Assembly (NCBI GenBank): GCA_964491265.1
Contig: CAZBFP010000017.1
Location: forward strand, 15,260-79,259
Direction of reading: 5' to 3'
DNA length: 64,000 nt
Source: JBBAGC01 sp964491265
Lineage (GTDB): Bacteria; Spirochaetota; UBA4802; UBA5550
Positions 17,262 to 24,625 of this stretch are shown piece by piece. Positions within the stretch are counted from its first letter, which is position 1, and each line of letters starts with the position of its first letter. Below the pieces are notes generated by a model, which was not told where the DNA came from, did no database searches, and was given only the letters and a program-made list of their open reading frames with translations. Position numbers and translations under genes: made by a program.

Positions 17262-17366
17262 TTTTTAGTGCAATAATGATGTTTCCCATATCCCCGCCGC
17301 CTCCGGCGGCGGAGATATTAGAGCATTTTATTTTAAGAAAAAGTTAAGGAATTAACACTGAAAAAA
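17262..17366. repeat. Dispersed repeat with GC-rich hairpin, copy 2
   Basis: The hairpin stem runs 17288-17301 with 17305-17318 (one non-Watson-Crick position), with a TCC loop. Sequence on both flanks is related to copy 1 at 7578-7680, in the same orientation. Confidence 0.65.
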
Positions 17367-17506
17367 TTTACAAAATTATATGGTGAACTCAGAAAAAAAA
17401 GAGTATTCTAATATACACATTGATAATTTAAAGTGAAAATATTTTAAATAAAATTGAAATATATAAAGGAATGGTAAAAATAAAATTATCGATGTGATAA
17501 TATATG

Positions 17507-17540
17507 AACTCGTGCCCCCTTTGGGGGACAGGGGGCACGA
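17507..17540. repeat. GC-rich palindromic repeat, left copy of an inverted pair around ilvD
   Basis: Bases 17507-17532 are identical over 26 bp to the reverse complement of 19538-19563. Within this copy CGTGCCCCC and GGGGGCACG form a 9-bp stem. A partial relative lies at 29391-29410. Confidence 0.7.
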
Positions 17541-17609
17541 AGCTTATTATGTTTCCCGATATTCCGGAAAGAGTCTTAAATTTTATTAATACTGTTTTTA
17601 AAAATTATA

Positions 17610-19445
17610 CTATTCTGGAATTTTTCTCACTGCACCCTTGTCTGCTGATTCTGCAAGGAGGGAGTATATCTGAAGTGCTGTGGAAACTTTCCGGTTTCTT
17701 CCTGAAGGTTTAAAAGCTTCCTTACCTTTTGCTTCCTCCACTTTTCTTCTTTTCTCAAGTTCTTCATCTGATACAAGAAGCGCAAGTTTTCTTTCCGGGA
17801 TATCAATTTCAATAATATCTCCATCATTTACTAAGGCAATGTTCCCTCCTGCAGCTGCTTCAGGAGAAATATGTCCAATGGAGAGGCCGGCTGTTCCTCC
17901 GGAAAATCTTCCGTCAGTTATTAGTGCGCATTCTTTGCCAAGGTTCATTGACTTGATATATGAAGTAGGGTAGAGCATCTCCTGCATGCCGGGGCCCCCT
18001 TTAGGGCCTTCATATCTGATAACTACAACATCTCCAGATTTTATTTTACCCTTAAGGATTGCATCACATGCCGCATCCTGTGAAAAGAATACTTTTGCTG
18101 GCCCTTTGAATCTGTAGTTTGAGGGATCAACACCGGCTGTTTTAACAATTGAACCGTTTAGAGCTATGTTGCCGAAAAGAACAGCAAGACCCCCGTCTTT
18201 GCTGTAGCAGTTGGCGGAGTCTTTTATACAGCCCCCTTTTCTGTCCATGTCAAGAGACTCATAATATGTGTCCTGTGAGGCATATTTTAAATTGCGGCCC
18301 TGTCTTCCAGGCGCGCTGCTGTATAATTTTTTAGCATCATTAATTGCTGTAGGGCGCATAATATCGTAAGCATCCAAAGCTTCCTTTAGTGCAGGGAAGT
18401 CAGCTCTTTTTACACTTGTGTCGAGTAATCCTGCACGGTCAAGCTCGCCAAGTATACCCATTATTCCCCCGGCCCTGTTTACATCCTCCATATGGAAATG
18501 GGAGCTGGGTGCCACCTTACAGAGATTTGGAATTTTTCTGGATAAGGCATCTATATCCTTCATTGTGAAATCGACTTCAGCGGCACTGGCAATAGCCAGG
18601 AGGTGAAGAACAGTATTTGTTGATCCCCCCATTGCAATATCCAGAGACATGGCATTAAGGAATGTCTCCCTTGTGGCTATTGACTTGGGGAGAACTGAAG
18701 TGTCATTTTTTTCGTAATAGCAGTATGCCATTTCAACGATACGTTTTGATGCTTTTATGGCCATTTCCCTTCGTGTTTTATGAGTTGCAACAACAGTGCC
18801 GTTACCGGGAAGAGCCAGCCCCAGCGCTTCGGTTAGGGAGTTCATGGAATTAGCTGTAAACATTCCAGAGCATGAACCGCATGTAGGGCAGGCCTGTTTT
18901 TCAAGTTCGGAAATAAAGTCATCAGAAACTGCAGGATCTGCACTCATTACCATTGCGTCAATAAGGTCATATTTTTTCCCTTCATGAACACCCGCTTCCA
19001 TGGGGCCTCCGGAAATGAATATAGCAGGGATATTCAGTCTCATGGCAGCCATAAGCATGCCGGGGACAATTTTATCACAGTTGGGAATACAGATCATTGC
19101 ATCAACCTTGTGTGCATTGCACATATACTCAACACTATCTGCTATCAGTTCTCTTGAAGGGAGAGAGTAAAGCATCCCGTCGTGACCCATGGCAATTCCG
19201 TCATCTATGGCAATTGTATTGAATTCGGGCGCAAAACATCCCTGCGCCTCAATCTGTTCTTTAACAAATCTCCCCATTTCATTAAGATGTACGTGCCCCG
19301 GTACAAGTTCAGTAAAAGAGTTTACTATGGCAATTATAGGTTTCCCTATCTGTTCCTCTTTCATGCCGTTGGCACGCCACAGGCTCCTGGCTCCTGCCAT
19401 TCTTCTGCCGCTTGTTGTTTCATTACTTCTCAGGTTTAAAGACAT
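17610..19445 (-). CDS. ilvD: Dihydroxy-acid dehydratase
   Basis: Dehydrates 2,3-dihydroxy-isovalerate and 2,3-dihydroxy-3-methylvalerate in valine, leucine and isoleucine synthesis. At 611 residues it matches the IlvD family throughout. Iron-sulfur ligands are seen in CIPNCDK (near residue 122) and CPTCGSCSGMFTANSMN (near residue 195), with MGGSTNTVLHLLA, GPKGGPGMQEML and TDGRFSGGTAGLSIGH further on. ATG 19445 follows GAGGAG. No other branched-chain biosynthesis gene is in the window. The gene is isolated between repeat-rich gaps and bracketed by inverted copies of a 26-bp repeat. No leader peptide or T-box was seen. Confidence 0.96.
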   Translation of the reverse strand: MSLNLRSNETTSGRRMAGARSLWRANGMKEEQIGKPIIAIVNSFTELVPGHVHLNEMGRFVKEQIEAQGCFAPEFNTIAIDDGIAMGHDGMLYSLPSRELIADSVEYMCNAHKVDAMICIPNCDKIVPGMLMAAMRLNIPAIFISGGPMEAGVHEGKKYDLIDAMVMSADPAVSDDFISELEKQACPTCGSCSGMFTANSMNSLTEALGLALPGNGTVVATHKTRREMAIKASKRIVEMAYCYYEKNDTSVLPKSIATRETFLNAMSLDIAMGGSTNTVLHLLAIASAAEVDFTMKDIDALSRKIPNLCKVAPSSHFHMEDVNRAGGIMGILGELDRAGLLDTSVKRADFPALKEALDAYDIMRPTAINDAKKLYSSAPGRQGRNLKYASQDTYYESLDMDRKGGCIKDSANCYSKDGGLAVLFGNIALNGSIVKTAGVDPSNYRFKGPAKVFFSQDAACDAILKGKIKSGDVVVIRYEGPKGGPGMQEMLYPTSYIKSMNLGKECALITDGRFSGGTAGLSIGHISPEAAAGGNIALVNDGDIIEIDIPERKLALLVSDEELEKRRKVEEAKGKEAFKPSGRNRKVSTALQIYSLLAESADKGAVRKIPE

Positions 19446-19537
19446 TTTATTACTCCTCTGTTCCGATTTATTCGAAGTAAAATATTTTGATACAGTATAA
19501 TCTTAGCTCATTCCGTATTTCTGGACAGGAAATATAT

Positions 19538-19563
19538 CCTGTCCCCCAAAGGGGGCACGAGTT
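19538..19563. repeat. 26-bp repeat, right copy of the inverted pair around ilvD
   Basis: The exact reverse complement of 17507-17532. The bases that follow (GTTATCTAT) also follow the related motif at 29391-29410, so the family extends beyond 26 bp. Confidence 0.7.
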
Positions 19564-19582
19564 ATCTATATATTACTTTAAT

Positions 19583-19800
19583 AATTAATGGCGCTACTGC
19601 AAAAAGTCTGCCACAGAGACACAGAGTCACAGAGGTACGGAATTTTATAGAAATTAGTAATCAATAATACATATTTGCAAAAAATTGTAAATATATTTAT
19701 GTACGATTTCATATATCTGTATAATTAGTTCATCTTTCTCTGTGTCTCTGAGCCTCTGTGGCAAAATAAGTTACTTTTTGCAGGAACGCCATTAATTAAA
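19583..19800. repeat. MITE-like element with long imperfect terminal inverted repeats
   Basis: The left end (ATTAATGGCG...CTGCAAAAAGT...GCCACAGAG) is matched on the opposite strand by the right end (ATTAATGGCGTTCCTGCAAAAAGT...TTGCCACAGAGG). Arms are roughly 50-60 bp around an AT-rich centre. The inner CACAGAGACACAGAG-type arms are a motif seen in intergenic repeats of many bacteria. No open frame inside, so any movement would need a transposase in trans. Confidence 0.6.
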
Positions 19801-19943
19801 AAGATACTGTCTTTATACTGTCAAGATTAATTGAGCAGAAATAGTATCCTTACATCAAAAGGTAACAGGTATTTAGAAGGTGATTAACTGTTTAATTATT
19901 TATTGATCCTTATGAGCAGATAATTTTTTTTCAGTACAGGATT

Positions 19944-22900
19944 TCAATTCTCAAGATTTTCAAAAAGTGCTGCAATGTCTTCAAGAGTATAAGGCTTTTT
20001 TAATATCCCTTTAAATCCATGTTTTTTGAAGTTTGCCATAACAGGATTTTCAGAATAGCCGCTGCTTACAATAGCGTTAACTTCCGGATCGATTTTAAGC
20101 AGTTCCTTCATGGTGGTTTTCCCCCCCATCCCTCCCGGAATAGTTAAGTCCAGGATTACATAAGTATATCTTTTTCCTGCTTCAAGTTTTTCCCTGTATA
20201 TCCTGATTGCTTCAGCTCCACTTTGTGCGCAGTCTACAGTGAATCCCAGGTGGTTAAGCATTTTCACAAAAACCTGTAATATATATTGTTCATCATCCAT
20301 GATCAGTATTGTTCCATGCCGGGAATAGTTCATTTCCCTTTTTTTCTGTATCGCGGATGCAGGTAGAGTACTGGATGCAGGAAGATAGATTTCAAAGGTG
20401 GCCCCCCCTTGAGGCGGGGATACAACATCGATATGACCCTGGTGTTTTTTTATTATAGAATATGTGCTGGTTAATCCTAAACCTGTACCTGCTGCTTTTG
20501 TTGTGAAGAAAGGATCGAAAATCTTTTTAATGTTTTTCCTGTCAATTCCAGGGCCATTATCCGACACCTTTATGTATAAATAGTCTTTCCCCTTCTGCAG
20601 TTCTGCGGGGAGATTCTCCCCGTTTTTAGCTTCAATCGTAATATGTCCGCCATCGGGCATTGCCTGTAATGAATTTATAAGAAGATTGTTTAAAGCCTGG
20701 CTTATCTGGTTCGGGTCAATAAGTGCAGGTTTTATATTTTCATCGATATCCAGTCTGTATGTAATTATAGGATCTTTAATCAGCAGTTTTACCGATTCTT
20801 CCAGTATTTCAATAATAGAAACTGGAGTAATGAGCGGGGCTCCACCTTTGGCAAAGGTGAGAAGCTGTTTTGTTAATGCTGTTGCCCTTTGAGTAGCCTT
20901 TTCAATATCATCAATAATTCCGTAGAGGTCCTCTGAAATTCCTTTTGTCTCCCTGGCAATTGAGATATTACCTGATATCCCTGTTAAGAGGTTATTGAAG
21001 TCGTGTGCAATTCCGCCTGCAAGAATTCCGATCGATTCCAGTTTACTCATTTTGTTTATTTCATTATCAATTTTGTATTTAACGGTTATATCCCTAAGAA
21101 CCATTATAATGCCTATGGGATTCCCTTTAAGCTTTATTAATGAGCTGTTTAATTCAATAATTCTTTCAACCCCATTTATATCAAGCATCTTGAAGGGGAT
21201 ACCAATATTATTGTAACGGTTTTTTTCGTCCAGTTTACCAAGTGCGCTGAAGAGTATGTCGTTTGACTGGTCATCGTTGAGGCGCACTACTTCACGGATT
21301 TTTTTACCGATTGCTTCATCGTGGCACACCCCTGTCAGTTCTTCGGCAACGGAGTTTATTGAAAAAACATGACCCGACATATCGTAGGTAATAACTCCAT
21401 CTCCAATGGATGATAGTGTTGTAGAGAGGAGCTCTTTCTCTTTTTCGGTCTCAATATTTGCATTAAGCAGACTTGTCTGTGCTTTAACCAGCTCGTTATT
21501 CAATTCCTGCAGGTTTTGGAACTGAAACTGAATTTTGCTATACTGCTCTTTAATAATTTTTGATGCTTCTTTCAGGTATGTAATATCTGTTACTATTAAC
21601 AGCACACCTCTTCCACGTCCGATAGCCAGGGAGGAGGCAGAAACGAGAACATCAATTTTGTCACCACCGAATTTCTGCATTTCCACTTCGAACTGTTTTT
21701 GAGATATTATCCCTCTGGATAAATTAAATATTGTGCTCCATGTTTTTTTGTCCGAAAGTGCATCTGAATCGAAAAAATCGTAAATTGATTTTGTGTAGAA
21801 TTCCTCTTCCCTGTAACCGGTCATTTTTATCATATTCTTATTTGCAAATACGGGAATATTATCGATAAAGAATATTATTCCATCATGGGCTGTTTCAAAA
21901 AAGAGCCTGTATCTTTCCTCAGATTCTTTCAGGGTGGATATAACAGCTTCGTTTTCTTTTCTAAGCATATTTATTTTATCTGCTACAGCTATAGAGAGAA
22001 GTATAGTACCCAATGCAATACCTAATATATAAACCCATCCTGTTAAAAAGTTATCTTCAATTAACCCGAAGCTTCTTAATCCCACTAGGAGTGTACCCAT
22101 TGGGAACATTACCCACGATAGCGTATAATAAATAGCAAGTCTTTTGTTTATGAAAAACATAGGTATCATTGTTAAGAAAATCAGTACAAGGGATGTAACC
22201 AGGGTGGTTATGGTGGAAAACTTTGTAGCAATGCTGTATGAAAAAAACAGAGATAATCCGGCTAACGGGATGCTGGAAATCATTATTATCTTAAGCAGAA
22301 GATGGGTGCGTGGTAAATTATCTTTTGTGCTTAGAAAGAGGGTCGTGAAGTATATAATTGCCCCTATTGATGTGAAAAGGAAAAAAGGGTGACTGTGGTT
22401 TCCCCACCATGGATAATCGGGCCAGAGGTATTTTCTTGCCATACCGGTGTGAATAAATATAAAAATTGATACACTGAATATGAAAAGCGTAAGTGCAAGG
22501 TAGGTTTTATCTTTTGAAGAGGCATAAATAAAAATGTTATAGCAGAATAGTGCTGCCATAATCCCGAAAAAGAACCACAGGAGTGACAACTCTTTGTAAA
22601 GATTAAGCACAAGAGACTCTATATCCCATGCAGCCAGGCTTACAAGAAGAGACCCCTCCGATTGTACCCTGAGATAATATGTTTCAGTTCCAGGACCGGT
22701 TTTCGCTGTTAGGGTGAAATTATGATATCCATAGGGCATGGTGCTGAATGGGAGCCTGTCTCCTGAAGCAATTTCTTTGTATTTCCCTGAATCTGGAATA
22801 AAGGCTGAAATATAATCAAGAAGAGGGTATTTTGATTCAATAATCCAGGGCATTTCTTTGTCGTAGGGATTCAATACTTCGATTTTAAACCAGAAAACTG

Positions 22901-23165
22901 AATCGGAATATCCAAGATTGTATCTGTTCCCTTTTCCCCTGGTAAAACTGTTTGAGGGGAGATGAATTATATCCTCAATTGTTAGTGACCCGTTTTTATC
23001 TTCATAAAAGCTGATGTGATTATCAATATTAACCTCTTTCATTTCATGAGAAAGAATAAGAGGTTCACCTTCCAGCAGTTCAGCAGAAAATACATTAATG
23101 AACATAAAAGTCAGGCTTATGATAAGGAGCTTCAATTTTTTTCTATTATTTATATTGACAATCAT
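19944..23165 (-). CDS. Hybrid sensor histidine kinase, 7TMR-DISM sensor, two PAS domains, receiver
   Basis: 1073 residues. A signal-anchor is followed by a periplasmic DISMED2 beta domain (about 40-180: FWFKIEVLNPYDKEMPWIIE, YYLRVQSEG) and seven membrane helices (about 190-395). PAS domains lie at about 415-530 and 575-695. The HisKA motif GGIAHDFNNLLTGISGN holds the phospho-His (near residue 715). The HATPase has DNGPGID, FDPFFTTKAAGTGLGL and YSIIKKHQGHID. The C-terminal receiver (about 950-1070) has DDE, VILDLTIPGG (phospho-Asp) and KKPY. DISM sensors usually bind carbohydrates or other small ligands outside the membrane. Transcribed alone, divergent from the GerMN gene; the target is unknown. 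Confidence 0.92.
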   Translation of the reverse strand: MIVNINNRKKLKLLIISLTFMFINVFSAELLEGEPLILSHEMKEVNIDNHISFYEDKNGSLTIEDIIHLPSNSFTRGKGNRYNLGYSDSVFWFKIEVLNPYDKEMPWIIESKYPLLDYISAFIPDSGKYKEIASGDRLPFSTMPYGYHNFTLTAKTGPGTETYYLRVQSEGSLLVSLAAWDIESLVLNLYKELSLLWFFFGIMAALFCYNIFIYASSKDKTYLALTLFIFSVSIFIFIHTGMARKYLWPDYPWWGNHSHPFFLFTSIGAIIYFTTLFLSTKDNLPRTHLLLKIIMISSIPLAGLSLFFSYSIATKFSTITTLVTSLVLIFLTMIPMFFINKRLAIYYTLSWVMFPMGTLLVGLRSFGLIEDNFLTGWVYILGIALGTILLSIAVADKINMLRKENEAVISTLKESEERYRLFFETAHDGIIFFIDNIPVFANKNMIKMTGYREEEFYTKSIYDFFDSDALSDKKTWSTIFNLSRGIISQKQFEVEMQKFGGDKIDVLVSASSLAIGRGRGVLLIVTDITYLKEASKIIKEQYSKIQFQFQNLQELNNELVKAQTSLLNANIETEKEKELLSTTLSSIGDGVITYDMSGHVFSINSVAEELTGVCHDEAIGKKIREVVRLNDDQSNDILFSALGKLDEKNRYNNIGIPFKMLDINGVERIIELNSSLIKLKGNPIGIIMVLRDITVKYKIDNEINKMSKLESIGILAGGIAHDFNNLLTGISGNISIARETKGISEDLYGIIDDIEKATQRATALTKQLLTFAKGGAPLITPVSIIEILEESVKLLIKDPIITYRLDIDENIKPALIDPNQISQALNNLLINSLQAMPDGGHITIEAKNGENLPAELQKGKDYLYIKVSDNGPGIDRKNIKKIFDPFFTTKAAGTGLGLTSTYSIIKKHQGHIDVVSPPQGGATFEIYLPASSTLPASAIQKKREMNYSRHGTILIMDDEQYILQVFVKMLNHLGFTVDCAQSGAEAIRIYREKLEAGKRYTYVILDLTIPGGMGGKTTMKELLKIDPEVNAIVSSGYSENPVMANFKKHGFKGILKKPYTLEDIAALFENLEN

Positions 23166-23318
23166 AATTATTCGATTTTGATTAAGTTCTCATAGATTAG
23201 AATTTTTTTGATAAAAATGGTGCAGCAAAAAAAGCGATTTGTATTAATATGGCAAACATATTTCAGGTGGAATTATAATTCAATATAAATTTTTTTTAAT
23301 ATTTATACAGGGTGATCA

Positions 23319-24095
23319 ATGGCATCGGTAAAGAAGGATAAAAAGTCTCCGCCTAAAAAAAAGGGGGCAGGCACTACTGCAAAGGCTAAAAAGGGAGCAC
23401 CTAAGAAAAGTGTTAAAAAGCAGGAGAGCGGCAGAGGGGCACTCTATATGCTTATTATACTTTTTCTTCTTACTGTAATTGTTTTTCTGATTAATATTTC
23501 CTACGATAATCTTCCTTTTAAATCGATTCAAAAAGATGGCGGTTTATTTGAGACGGAAGAGAAAAGTAAGGTTGTAATTGATAAAAAAGATATTGAAACA
23601 ATTAAAGAGTACCCGGTTTCAGAAGATAAAAAAGATAAGGGTATAGGGGAAACTCCGGCAAAAGATGGCATAACCGGGAAAGAAAAATCTGCTGATGTGA
23701 AAGTATATTTTCTTAAGCTTAATGAGAATACTGAGCAGCTTTATCTGAGTCCTGTTACAAGAAAAGTTGATGATACTAATCTGCTGGCAATGAGTCTTGA
23801 AAGTCTTATAGCCGGGCCTTCGGGTAGGGAAAAATCTTCAGGATATTTGAATGCTGTACCTGGGAAGCTGCGGGTTAGAAGTGTAGTTATTCAGGGTAGA
23901 ACTGCTGTTATCGATTTTTCCGGTGCTATTGAAGAGGATGCGCCGGGTCAGATTATTATAAAACGCCTTCAGCAGATTATTTATACTGCCACAGAATTTG
24001 ATAATGTGGATAATGTCATAATTAAGATCAATGGTAGACATAAAAATTCAATAGGCGCCGACGGCCTTTCAATAAGCGGTCCGCTGAGCAGGTGA
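23319..24095 (+). CDS. GerMN-domain membrane protein
   Basis: 258 residues: a Lys/Ala/Pro-rich cytoplasmic head (residues 1-38), one membrane helix (about 42-62), a charged linker, and a GerMN domain (about 128-250). The domain reads VKVYFLKLNENTEQLYLSPV, LESLIAGPSGRE, VIDFSGAIEED and ATEFDNVDNVIIKING. GerMN domains occur in spore-germination GerM and in envelope lipoproteins of non-sporulating bacteria, so this is probably an envelope protein. ATG 23319 follows AGGGTGATCA. It ends at or overlaps the start of the CYTH gene, so the two are coupled. Confidence 0.8.
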   Translation: MASVKKDKKSPPKKKGAGTTAKAKKGAPKKSVKKQESGRGALYMLIILFLLTVIVFLINISYDNLPFKSIQKDGGLFETEEKSKVVIDKKDIETIKEYPVSEDKKDKGIGETPAKDGITGKEKSADVKVYFLKLNENTEQLYLSPVTRKVDDTNLLAMSLESLIAGPSGREKSSGYLNAVPGKLRVRSVVIQGRTAVIDFSGAIEEDAPGQIIIKRLQQIIYTATEFDNVDNVIIKINGRHKNSIGADGLSISGPLSR

Positions 24096-24097
24096 TA

Positions 24098-24625
24098 ATG
24101 AGTCCAGATATTCTTGAAATTGAAATTAAAGCCTATTGCGATAATCCTGCTGAAGTAATTGAGAAGCTTGCACTTAACGGTGCAGAGTTTGTTGAAACGC
24201 GTATAGAGCATGATATATATTTCAGTCACCCGCAGCATGATTTCGGATTAACTGATGAGGCGTTGAGGCTCCGTTTTGTTAATGGTAAATCTAAAATTAC
24301 ATATAAGGGACCAAAAGTTAGCAGTGAAACAAAAGCAAGGATTGAGCATGAAACCGGTGTTGAGGATGTAAATGTTGTTACGGAGATTCTGCTTGCATTG
24401 GGATTTGTTAAGAGCGGGGAGATAAAAAAAAGAAGAGAGGTTTATTCATCAGGGGATATGGAGATAACTCTCGATTTTGTTGATGGTCTTGGCAATTTTG
24501 TCGAGATTGAAAAGCAGTGTGTCATGAGTGATGAAGCAGAGAAGGAGCTTTTTGATACAGCTGCCAGATTGGGACTCTCCCGCTTTGAAAGGAGGTCCTA
24601 TCTGGAGCTTAAGTATTTCAGCTGA
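24098..24625 (+). CDS. CYTH-domain protein (class IV adenylate cyclase / CyaB-like)
   Basis: 175 residues from ATG 24098, which has AGG 6 nt upstream; GTG 24092 is an alternative. It holds the CYTH signature ExExK as EIEIK (residues 6-10), then LRLRF and KITYKGPKV (basic triphosphate ligands), RIEHETGV, KRREVY and ITLDFVDGLGNFVEIE. These residues line the tunnel that binds a triphosphate and metal ions. Members are adenylate cyclases, thiamine triphosphatases or polyphosphatases; sequence alone does not decide. A class IV cyclase would be a fitting source of cAMP for the cNMP-binding protein at 5177, but that is a guess. It meets the convergent pheT end to end. Confidence 0.85.
   Translation: MSPDILEIEIKAYCDNPAEVIEKLALNGAEFVETRIEHDIYFSHPQHDFGLTDEALRLRFVNGKSKITYKGPKVSSETKARIEHETGVEDVNVVTEILLALGFVKSGEIKKRREVYSSGDMEITLDFVDGLGNFVEIEKQCVMSDEAEKELFDTAARLGLSRFERRSYLELKYFS

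Larger units (their letters stand above)
16909..17609. other. 701-bp repeat-rich intergenic gap
   Basis: No supported gene. It holds three repeat segments: a GTCATTCC...GGAATCTC type repeat (16974-17060), copy 2 of the GC-hairpin element (about 17262-17366), and a CGTGCCCCC/GGGGGCACG palindromic repeat (17507-17540). The rest is AT-rich without clear signals. Confidence 0.7.
19446..19943. other. 498-bp intergenic gap filled with inverted repeats
   Basis: Contains the right copy of the 26-bp repeat (19538-19563), an adjoining GGACAGGA/TCCTGTCC palindrome (19523-19544) and a roughly 218-bp MITE-like element (19583-19800). The last 140 bp before the kinase gene show nothing recognisable. Confidence 0.7.

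Noticed and set aside
17507..19563. ilvD as cargo of a composite transposon.
   Set aside because: The flanking repeats are short, and no transposase or target duplication was seen; only the inverted bracketing is reported.
16909..19943. The repeats around ilvD as a CRISPR array.
   Set aside because: Copies are few, inverted and far apart, with no regular spacers and no cas genes.
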